Shown: in pieces, positions 35,064 through 45,033 of the stretch
Layout of the letters: each line of letters opens with the position of its first letter
How positions within the stretch are numbered: position 1 is the stretch's first letter
From: Fallopia convolvulus
Lineage: Eukaryota > Streptophyta > Magnoliopsida > Caryophyllales > Polygonaceae
Assembly: GCA_964016875.1 (NCBI GenBank)
Contig: OZ024736.1
Location: 4,586,001-4,650,000 of the forward strand
DNA: 64,000 nucleotides
Direction: 5' to 3'
Program-made: the position numbers and the translations under genes
Notes under the pieces: generated by a model
What the model was told of the DNA's origin: nothing
What the model saw: only the letters and a program-made list of their open reading frames with translations
Databases searched by the model: none

Positions 35064-35932
35064 ACTAATAATCATCATGCGAGATCCGAGCGAGGCTCGT
35101 GATCTTGGCATAATAATCGTCATGCGATATCCGAGCGAGGCTCGTGATCTCGGAATAATAATCCTCATGCGAGATCCGAGAGAGGCTCATGATCTTGGCA
35201 TCATAATCGTCATGCGATATCCGAGCGAGGATCGTGATCATGACATAATAATCGTCATGCAAGATCCGAGCGAGGCTTGTGATCTTGGCATAATAATCAT
35301 CATGCGAGATCCGAGCGAGGCTCGTGATCTTGGCATCATAATCCTCATGCGAGATCCAAGTGAGGCTCGTGATCTTGGCATAATAATCATCATGCGAGAT
35401 CCGAGCGAGGCTCGTGATCTAGGCATAATAATCATCATGCGAGATCCAAGCGAGGCTCGTGATCTTGGCATAATAATCATCATGCGAGATCCGAGCGAGG
35501 CTCGTGATCTTGGCATCATAATCGTCATGCGAGATCCAAGCAAGACTCGTGATCTTGGCATAATAATCGTCATGCGAGATCCGAGCGAAGCTCGTGATCT
35601 TGGCGTAATAATCATCATGCGAGATCTGAGCGAGGCTCGTGATCTCGGCATCATAATCATCATGCGAGATCCAAGCGAGGCTCGCGATCTTGGCATCATA
35701 ATCGTCATGCGAGATCCAAGCGAGGCTCGCGATCTTGGCATCATAATCATCATACGAGATCCGAGCGACGCTCGTGATCTTGGCATCATAATCATCATGC
35801 GAGATCCGAGCGGGGCTCATGATCTTGGCATAAGATCGTCATGCGAGATCCGAGCGAGGCTCATGATCTTGGCATAATAATCGTCATGCGAGATCCGAGC
35901 GAGGCTCGTGATCTTGGCATAAGACCAGCGCC
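35064..35932 (+). repeat. tandem array 2, 45-bp hairpin-forming unit, about 19 copies
   Basis: The 45-bp unit contains ATGCGAGATCCGAGCGAGG followed by CTCGTGATCTTGGCAT. AGATCCGAGC and GCTCGTGATCT are inverted copies around a GAG loop, so each unit can fold into a stem of about 10 bp with one bulge. Unit length divisible by three keeps several frames open for up to 266 codons on plus and 186 on minus; these are by-products. It ends about 225 bp before the stop of the antisense gene. Confidence 0.95.
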
Positions 35933-36156
35933 CGATGTGCTCTGAAGGTGCCACAAGGTATTGTGACACTCGGACCATGGGGTGGGATCGGGATATGTGT
36001 ACAAGTAAGATAAAAGCAAGAAACACAAACACATCCATAAGACAAAGAAACTGCATAGAATAAGCCACAAGGGCCTAAATGTTTATTTACATACCCCGCG
36101 GGGTCACCAGCATAACAGAAATAAAAAAAAATACATCACAAAACCAGGGACATCCT

Positions 36157-38784
36157 TCAGTTCTTCGGGACCTCGACGGCGGTGTCTTTCGGGGCATCAG
36201 CGGCGGGGTCCGTGGGAGCTTCGAGGACGGATGGAGAAGAGACGGCAGAAGGCTTAGAGCTTGGCGCGTCGGTCGCGGGTTGAGGGCCCGTGAAGGCGGG
36301 GTCCAGACTTCCCTGGCCGAGGTCCTCCGCAGAGGGCACCTCGGCAGCCACAGTCCCATCCTCGTTAAGGAAGAACTCGCATTCCCCCTAGGGCTCCTCC
36401 CCGGCCTCTTCCCCCATAATCTTTGTGTAGCTAGGGTTGAAGAAGATAATGCGGGGGTCGATGTGCCCATACTTCGCCACCTCCTGCTTAACCCCCATGC
36501 GGACGGCCTAGCGGAACATCTTTTTCACACTTCCCACCAGCTGCTCCTTGTACCCCCCTAACTCCACATACTTAGGCCCCGCAACCATCACCTCCTCGTT
36601 GAGCTCGTTAACGCGCCCCCGAAAGTTGGTAATCTCGTCCTCGACCTTCAAGAGCTCCGCCTCCTTTTCTTTGAAGAAGTTGTGCTCAATGGAGAGCTTG
36701 CCCCAAAGCTCCTCATTCTCGCTCTGTAAAGCCCCAGCCACCTCCTTCGCCTTGTTCTCCCCCTCCTATGCCCTGGCCTTTCCCTCCTTCGCCCTCGCCG
36801 CCGCCTTGGCCTCGTCCTTCACCGCAACCTCCGCGGCTTTAATCCTCTTCTCGGCCGCAGCGAGCTCCTTCTCTTGCTTCGCACACTCCTCTGTGAGGGC
36901 CTTAAGTGTCGCCTCCATCTTGTCCATCCTCGTCTAGAGAAGGGTGAGGCGGCTGCGGCTGTAGTTCTCAAAGAAGGTGTGCTGCAAATTCACAAAATTG
37001 TTAAAACAAAGAGAAACACGAGATCCAAAACAGAAGCGAAATTCTTAAAAGCAGAATGTACCATCGCCGAATAGCGGGCGACCTCATCGTTAAGGGCCTC
37101 CTCGGTGAGATTGTTGGCCCACGAGACCTCTTCCTTCCATTCGTCCTGGGTCCATCTCGCGGAAGCGCCCCGAGCCGGCCCAGGGCAGTGGAACTTCGCA
37201 GGAGAAGGACCATCAGCCTTGAGGGCCCGTCCCTCGAAGTTAAAGCTGGGAATGATTTCCTTCCCCGACGGACCACGCTGGTCCTCCCCCCTCCGCTTTT
37301 TCTTTTTTTTTCCCACGAGGGGACTCCGTGCCTTTCCTCTAGGACCCGGCTCAGTCGCCGGATCCCCGGGAGGCTTGGGAGGACGCTCTTGCGGCGTCTC
37401 CCTTAGTTGGGGCCCCCTCACTTGTCTTTGCCCCGGACGTCTTCGGCACCGGGGGTGTCGCCTTTGGTTGCGAGGTGGGTGGTCTCGACGGCGCGGTCGC
37501 CTCCTTTATCACGTTGCCCTTTTTGCCTCGGGGAACCGGGGCAGTAGAAGCAGAAGTCACATGTTTCTTTCCCTGCGGCTTCGAGGTTAGAGCGTTAAAG
37601 AGGTCCACTGTCAAAGAAAGACATAAAAATAAGTTAGATGAAAAAGCAAGAAAAGAAACATAACAACGAATCGAGCTAGCATGACCCAAGCGAAGACCCG
37701 TGGTCGTCGCTCGATAAGCGAGGTCTCAACCTCGTTGCGTAAGACCGAGGGCAAATAACAAAGACAAATGACAAAACGAAAAACAAATACCCTCTTTTCC
37801 CTTGCGAGATGGAAGGGTGAGGCTCAGGCCGGCCCGCTCAAGCCGGTCCTGTGCAAGGTACTTTTGGTACGATGCCTGATCCGTCGGATTGTGTCGGGCC
37901 TTGAGTTCCCTAATTTCTGCGGCTTTATGTGCGCTCTTGGGACGAACAAAGTTGTCTGGTGTCGTGGGGAAGTTGAGATACCTCCCATTAGGGTCTCGAA
38001 CCAGGAACCAGTTCTTCTTCCACGGCCCGACGTTCGAAGGGGCCGTGGTGAGTTTTATGCCCGGCAAGCTCAGGTTGACATGATGCCGAGGTCCGGCCCA
38101 TCCCCGAGCTCGCGGCTGCGAACAGTGTAGGCACACAGCAGCCTCCACGAGTTGGGAAACAACAAGGCAGGGCAGACGCGCACGACCCATAAGAAATCAA
38201 CAATGTGTGAGGCCAGGGGCAGTCTGAAGCTGGCCTGGAGACTGTGTAGGTGCACAACCACGCACCTGTCGTAATGCACCAAGGAGTAGCCCTTCCCTTC
38301 AGGGAGCGCTAACTCAACTCCCTCGGGCCAGGCAAAATCCTTGGCAATGTCTGCGAGGTCTTTACGCTTCAGGTCCGTAGGCAACCCCTTGGATAAGAAG
38401 GCCTCGTTCGAATCTGAGGACATATGGATCTTTTCCTTGAGGACGGGAGGGACGCTTGACACGGCGTCGGTAATATGCTCCACAAAGAAGCTTGCGAGGT
38501 CGTTGAAGTCAAACGACCACAATAACCTCGGCAACTTCCTCATCAGAGATCGAAGACGAGGCCATTTCAACACCAGACGATGCACGAAGTCGGGAAAAAC
38601 ACGAGTGAATGGAGACAACGGAGTCGCTAGAAGAAGGGTCACTGAAGACCGACGAGGGAGACCTCGGATTCTGGGAATCGATAGTCTCTACACTCCCTAC
38701 GAACTCGGAAACCTCCTTGTAGAATCTCTCTTGAGCCTTGAACGCGAAGCCTGGCGGGGGGCTCACGAAGGTTTTCCTAGGCAT
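36157..38784 (-). pseudogene. antisense extra ORF (aORF) of the Tat element, spliced, with PF04195-like region and coiled coil
   Basis: Minus-strand gene inside the Tat 3' region. It starts MPRKTFVSPPPGFAF at 38784. Next comes SFDFNDLASFF (38500) and a region LQASFRLPLASHIVDF...PALLFPNSWRLLCAY (38250-38120) like the 'putative gypsy type transposon' family PF04195, then GPWKKNWFLVRDPNGRYLNF. Two introns with GT...AG ends and preserved phase are supported: 37608-37790 and 36982-37061. Exon 3 is a long coiled coil (TRMDKMEATLKALTEECAKQ through EVAGALQSENEELWGKL) with a Pro/Ala/Asp-rich tail ending at 36157. Frameshifts near 38520, 38120 and 37365 and TAG stops at 36934, 36766, 36508 and 36388 inactivate it. 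Extra ORFs, sense or antisense, are known in Tat elements; their role is unknown. Confidence 0.8.
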
Positions 38785-39596
38785 GAAAGAGCGACGTACA
38801 GGCCACAGAAGGCTACCACCTGGAAAAGAAAGAAGTATTGAGACGTCGTGCAAAACAAGCAAAGAAAGAAAGAGCGAGGTCATAAGGGGAGAAGGCTACG
38901 TGACACCCGAGGGCTACTCTGACAAGATAGGACGGTGGAGGAAACTTTGAAGCGCCAAAAAGAGGAGAGAAAAAGAAGAATGGGAACCAGCGGTGGAAAC
39001 CCAAACGTCCCGTCAGTCGGGCATCATGACGTTTGGGTTCCCAAGGGTTTCAAATTTCAAAACAACAAAGGAGAGGGGAAGAAGCATAATCGCCGGTAAG
39101 CAAACGGAGGGTTCGAGGGCACGGCTATCGCCACCCTCTCCCCGCCGTCTCACCGCCATGATAGCGGCTTAAGCCGCCAAAGACAATCGTCGCCCCTTAG
39201 TGCACGGAGCCAAGAAAGAGAAAACGCAAAGAAGAGATGGAAAGGGCACCGTGCAGAAGCACACGCCGCCCTCACCATCACCGTTTCGCCGCCGTGACAC
39301 CGGCGCGAAACACCAGGTGACACACCGTCAACCGCCTGCAACACGAAATGAAGAAAGGGCAAAAAGAAGAAAAACAAAGGCGTCGTATGAACGCAGGCGC
39401 TGCCCTCACCCCCTCCGTTTCGCCGCCGTGACACCTACCCTAAACGCCAGGGAACGTTTGTCTCCCATTAGAGCAGAAGGCGGTGAAAGACGAAGAACAT
39501 CGAATGCAAGAAAAGAATGTTGAGCACTTACTTGTTTAGAATCGGCGTGGAGAAGGCGTTGGTGCAACCGGAGGATAGCGAAAAGTCGTCGATAAC
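38785..39596 (-). other. region upstream of the antisense ORF, with ~135-bp imperfect repeats
   Basis: This GC-rich stretch lies upstream of the antisense ORF start and should hold its promoter. The phrase CGTTTCGCCGCCGTGACACC recurs at about 39284 and 39418, with a weaker copy near 39145, giving roughly 135-bp spaced repeats. No certain TATA box is seen. It ends at the target duplication of element D. Confidence 0.55.
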
Positions 39597-40986
39597 TGAC
39601 GAGCACTTTTACGTCGCTATAAAAGCACTGTCAAAGAAAATTCCTAACTTCCTAACCTAAGTATAGTGGAAGCAAGGGTCGAACCCACAAGGACTCAAAT
39701 TATTCGTATTTATATAATATTACTAAGCAAAAAAGGGGGGTTTTATGATTTCGATCTAACAATCTAAGTAATTAAACTAATTAAAGCTAAGCAAGTAAAA
39801 TAAGTTGAGATTCAAATATGGAAAAAAGCATCCAACTAGTTTTGTATCCATTGCATACATGAGTTTTGATCATCGATTATCCTTATTTCAATTTCCCTTG
39901 ACTAATCTATTGTGAATTTATGAATTCAAGCTTATTGTGGTTGTTAATATACACCGTCTTTAACAACCTTTTAATCAATTAACCTAGAAAACCTTCTATG
40001 TCAAGTTGATCATGCAATTAAGTTCAAAGCATTCAATAGAAACAATATTCATGAATTCCACCGTCTATTCACGAAATCTTGTGATTAAATTCTCCACCTT
40101 TGATTAACCTTAATATACACCGTCTTTAAGTTTAAATCAAAGGATTCATCCATGAATAATCAAATTCCACCGTCTATTTAATTATTCTAGTTGTAATTCA
40201 ACCTAGAAGTAGAATAGGTGATCAAGCTATTATAATCCTAAGTGAATTTAATCAATCAAGCATGGAGAGATTCAATCTAGTCAAGGCAAATAGAAATAAT
40301 TCAAATCTCACAAACAATCATGCATACAACTTTAACTAACTAGTTGGACATGGGAAATTTAGCTAGAAATCGACATTAAAGAGAAATCAAACTTACAAAA
40401 GTCCAATTGATCTTCAATTGCAAAAACTAGGTTTTGTCTCCCACAAATCTCCAAATTGCATAAAACTCAAAAAGATAGCATAATCCAAAAATAAATCTAA
40501 GGAAAGTATTTATATCAAGCTAAAAATATCTAAAAGATCCAAAAATATCCAAATAAACACTTATAAAGTCGGCCCATAAGATCTCGCGGAAGCCCAAATC
40601 CACGCCGCACCGACACCGCTGAGCGCGGTTTGTGACGCCCCAGAGCGCGGTCGCGCTCCGCCCGGAGTTGCCCACGCTGACGCCGCAACAACTTTCTCCA
40701 CTCGGCGCGGTCTTGACTTTGGCTCCGCGGTTTGGTCCCTTCATTCATGTCTTGTAGTTCTTGCCTCGGGTCTTCACTTCCAATGCTCCTTACACGTCCC
40801 GAGATCCGTCTTAAGCTTTTCATCTACCGTCTTCCACCATCCGACCTGCAATTATGCACAAAGACGCGTAGATTCCGAACTAAACGAAAATAAAACCTAA
40901 TCTAAACTTAGAATGAAATCCTAGCTAAAAATGCATAAAACGAGAATAAAAACATGCTCTAACAACTACATCTATATGCTCTATCA
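39597..40986 (-). repeat. 3' LTR of element D
   Basis: It begins TGACGAGCACTTTT and ends ATGCTCTATCA, 1390 bp. On the plus strand TATTTATA at 40507-40514 marks a TATA box for minus-strand transcription. A GC-rich module with GAGCGCGGTCGCGCTC lies at about 40610-40740, 100-230 bp upstream of it. An internal motif ('cacCGTCTtTaa/CCACCGTCTATT') recurs about five times between 39940 and 40180. Confidence 0.97.
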
Positions 40987-41002
40987 AATTCCCCCATGCT
41001 TG
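40987..41002 (-). other. polypurine tract of element D
   Basis: The minus strand reads CAAGCATGGGGGAATT immediately before the 3' LTR, the expected place and composition for plus-strand priming. Confidence 0.85.
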
Positions 41003-42520
41003 AACCTTGCTTGTCCTCAAGCAAGACATAGAAATCAATCACACCACAAACAAGCAAGTCATGACTTAATTCATTTTCAAGAAGCACAAACTTAACCATG
41101 AAATCTTTGCATACATATATCGAAAGTTTCAAACCAATCTATTAATCCATTCCAACCCTCACCAAGGTATATGTGTTTGCACTCAACACTCAAGTGTTTA
41201 AAGGTATGTGTTTTCGCTCAAAAATCATCTTTGAATGCCAACTACCATATGCTTGCATCAGTGCACTAAATCTCCACCATGGATGTTCAAATGCACAACA
41301 TAAATCATGAGGTCTTTTTCAAGGTTGTAATGGGGCCAAGGTATAGACAAGTAGGAAGGGATAATTATATGGCCATGTGGTGCTAAATCCGGGAACTAGA
41401 ATCAACTAATACCCAAATTACATCAACACTCACTCTCAACAACTTCCCAACTTGTATTCCCTTTCTTCCATTACTTACTTTTAAGCACTTCTTTCTTTTG
41501 CTTAACTTTTGCTTCTTTTTCTTTCTTTCCACAAACCCATTTGAGATTTGTTCTTTCTTTTTCATTCTTCTCTCACAAGAATACTTTGCAATTTTACACA
41601 TACAACTCATCTCAATCAACCTTTCAAACCAACTTTACTTAGAAATTTTGCACTAAACATTCCCAACAACCTTAAACTTTCCAACACTTTTCATTTTGGA
41701 CATTCCCTTCTATTTCACCTTTTCATCTTGCCTCACAAACCCCAAAATACAACAATTAACCCACAAAATTTCCCTAGTCAAATCCTAATTCTTGGATGAG
41801 GGTCAAGCTTATTCGGCTAGGATTAATTTTTGTGGAGCTAATAAACAAGGCCAAGGCTCAAAACAATGGGGCTACAAAAACAAAGGTATAATGTAGGGTG
41901 GATAAGGATATAAATGAGCTAAAGAAAATTTGCTTCAATCACTTTTATATCATGCATTCAAAACATATAATGTGGCCTCGAAAATGAATCTAAACGCAAG
42001 TTCTAGAGTTAAAACAATCAAAGTGATACACTCAAGAATATCATGCAAAATTGGCATGTAAAGGCTCATAAGAAATCTCACAAGGCAAATTTTTGGTTAG
42101 AACTTCATAACTAGCTCAAGTTTTCACTTTCATGCATACTCCTTCATAATTAAGCAATTCTTATTTAGAACTTCCATCATAAACTTAACAAGTTATGGGA
42201 TATGAAATCATGCTCACTCTTCAAACAAGTGGTTCCAAGGGGAAAAATGAATCCTAAATGCAAACAAAACACACATTTTTTTTTTTCAAATTTTCAGAAA
42301 TTTTCAAATTTTTTAGTGGATTTTTCAAACTTTCAATCAATGCATACAAATAAAAATAAACATGCACATGCAACTATATGATCTAACTAAATCAAGTTCT
42401 CATGACAAAATAAATAATTCCCTTCCCCCATGCTTAAACATTACTTTGTCCCCAAAGTAATAAAAACATAAGAGCAAAAGAAAACTGACCTCATCACAAG
42501 AACTTGTCAAACTCGGGAAT
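41003..42520 (-). other. 3' non-coding region of element D
   Basis: This AT-rich region lies between the ORF3 stop and the polypurine tract. It contains the Athila-like 'GAGGACAAGCAAG' phrase near 41018 and a second polypurine-like stretch (GCATGGGGGAAGGG) near 42425. No supported reading frame occurs. Confidence 0.7.
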
Positions 42521-44102
42521 CTACTCTGATGGTGGTGGTGGGTACCCCGGGTATGGCCACTCGTGAGCTGGATATCCAAGATACGGCTGATAGCCCTGCT
42601 CAGGCGTGTAGCTGTCCATCCTCTGATGCAAGTACCGGGTCTGCTCATCAACATAATCAAAACGGCTCGTAGTATAACCCCGAAAATGGTTGAAATCAGC
42701 CGCCATGCCATCCATACGAGTGTGCAAGCCACTCACTTGTGTAGACAATCCACCCATCAATTCCACCAAATGATTGTATTGAGTGGTAGACATGTTACCA
42801 CCTAAACCTTGTTGCTCAAACTCGTGAACGGGTGGCACTTCATTGTGCTCATCATCATCTTCATCATTCTCCCCATCATCATCTTCAGCGGCAATATCCT
42901 CAGGAGCAGCTTCAAACTCCTCATCTTCATCCTCCTCATCAACATCCATAGAAGCGCTCGCTTCCTCATCCTGACCCCTTGATTTCTTTCTTCGCTTTGT
43001 TCCTCCACTCACTTCCGAAACCGGTAAATCACCATCTTGTGGGTGAATGATCCATGTGCCAGCATTGTCCAAACCAACCTCTATCTTCACCCTCTCTGGA
43101 TTAGGCAACTTCATAGCAAAAGAGCTATTGCCTAGCACCCAATAGTACCGATTATTCTTCACATATAACACCTTCATCTTATTGTAGAAATGCAAGTTCA
43201 TCGAAAGAGGATCAATCCTACCCACACACTGCTCCAAATCAATTCCAAAGTGTTGGGAAAACTTGGTGATGATACCACCCACAGCGATCCGACCGGTATT
43301 TCTCTTAATCATGAGCTCCATGTTGTGCATCATAGCGGCACCGAAGTTTACCTGTTGCCCTTCCAGAATACCTCGAAGGAGAAAAATATCCTTCCTAGGG
43401 CAATTATTCTCACCCTCTCCTCTGCCTGTAATAGAGTGAAAAGAACCGCTGAAGAATTCGGATTATTGGATGAGAAATTCCAGACGCCTTGGTTCTAGAA
43501 GGCAAGTACTCATCAGTCCCAGAAAGGAGAGCCCACATTTCATCATCCATAAAAGTGGAGCGGTTTTCCCATCTATCAACATGCATATGGTATTGGGTAA
43601 ATCTGAACAGCTTGTTGATATCATTAAGAGTCATGCTTCTCATCGCCCCACCTAGCTGAAAATTGCACCGCCCTTCATTAGCAAATCTCCCCTCTAAGAT
43701 ATGAGCCTCCAATGTGCTCAAGAACTCCAACACGAGGCTTCTGTACACTGGCAATCTCATGCTCAACACAGTCAAATTGTGATTAAACTCTATCTCCCTC
43801 AATTGACTAGCCAAACCCAACTCCTCCAACAAATCCCAGTCAATATATCTCGGAGCTTGGATTTCACGCCCTTTCAATTGATCAAACCGGTCTAGATGAC
43901 TCATGTCCTGGAATTGAAGACCATAAGTTGCCGGTATAATCACATTGCTTGATGAAGAGGCTCTAGGTGGAGCTCGGGATCGAGAGGAAGAGGGTGCAAC
44001 ATTTTGAGCTCTAGTTGATGTTGCTCGGGTTGCTCTAGTGGCTCTTGGAGGACGACTAGGTTCCGATGAGGATGCATTGGCGTTTACCTTGGTACGACCC
44101 AT
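42521..44102 (-). pseudogene. Athila ORF3 (env-position protein, ATHILA ORF-1 family-like), frameshifted
   Basis: It starts MGRTKVNANASS at 44102. The first part carries a Ser/Arg-rich N-terminus, then RFDQLKGREIQAPRYIDWDLL and MRSMTLNDINKLFRF, resembling the plant family named ATHILA ORF-1. A single-base shift between about 43450 and 43400 moves the frame. The second part (43333-42521) has NTGRIAVGGIITKFSQHFGI, then a basic patch GGTKRRKKSRGQ, a long acidic stretch (about 42990-42830) and a Tyr/Pro-rich tail. I see no transmembrane segment or signal peptide, so there is no sequence support for an envelope role. Function unknown. Confidence 0.8.
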
Positions 44103-44233
44103 GATGGTATTACCTACACAACAATCAAAAACACCAAAAACAAGCACAATTCGATTGCTCCGGCAAGAGCAATCCACCAAACAAGTAATAATAGACAATA
44201 ATTGCTCTCAAAACACTCTCTTCCCCCACTAAC

Positions 44234-45030
44234 CTAGATTAATTAGCATGAAAATTAATTAATTTTGAAATTATGGATTTTTCAAGTTCTAAACATGAAA
44301 CTAACTCATAAACATGCTAATATTGTTGAATCTAGACTTAAATTGAAGAAATTTGGCCTTAAAATTGAGGTTTTTATGCAAAACCTAACTTAGTAAATTT
44401 TTGGGTTGAGATCTTCAATTTGGGGATGAAATTTGAAGAGAAAAGTTAGAAATCTTACTTGTTTGATGACTAGGAGTGCAAATCCGGGCTTGATTTGGAG
44501 TTTTGATCTTCAAAGGAGCTTGAATGAGGAGCTTCAATGGAGGAGCTTCAATGGGGGATGCGTGGGTTTTAAGAGGAAGAAGAAGAATGTGGCAAAAATA
44601 GGATGGTTTTCGGGTTAAATGCGCCGAACCCGGCCTCATCGCGGTTTGGGACCCTTGAGAGAGCGGTCGCGCTCTCCCGGGTTTTGCCCGCGCTGAGGCC
44701 GCACTGTGTTGGCCCTTCGGGGCGCGGTTTCAGCGTGGGAGCGCAGGGGGCGCCCTGATTGGTTCAACCCGCAACCTGGCCGCAGGAGCTTGGCCTCGAT
44801 TTGCTCATTCCCGGGTTATGAATGTAAGGCCGTCTTGACCTCCTTGTACCGCGTGTCCCTGTTTTCCGACTTTACCTATAACTAAGAAAAACAAAAACAA
44901 ACCGAAAACCACACAAAAACAAACCAAAAACACAACTAAATCTAGAAAATAAAATTAAAAAAAAATCAAAACAAAGCTTGGGTTGCCTCCCAAGAAGCGC
45001 TTGCTTAACGTCATTAGCTTGACGCATTAC
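44234..45030 (-). other. spacer between pol and ORF3 of element D with GC-rich module
   Basis: There is no supported gene here. At about 44630-44760 lies a copy of the GC-rich module also found in this element's LTRs and in its gag-pol linker, including GAGCGGTCGCGCTC and GCCCGCGCTGAGGCCGCA. GGGTTGCCTCCCAAGAAGCG at about 44977 marks the end of pol. Confidence 0.7.
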
Positions 45031-45033
45031 CGC

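Noticed and set aside
35077..35877. Long open frame (266 codons) across tandem array 2, and 186 codons on the other strand
   Set aside because: The unit is 45 bp, a multiple of three, so any frame free of a stop in one unit stays open. The protein would be a pure 15-residue repeat with no start context and no homology I recognise.
42521..44102. Athila ORF3 as a retroviral-type envelope gene
   Set aside because: The position matches env, but there is no signal peptide, transmembrane segment or other envelope feature. It is listed only as an Athila ORF3 pseudogene.
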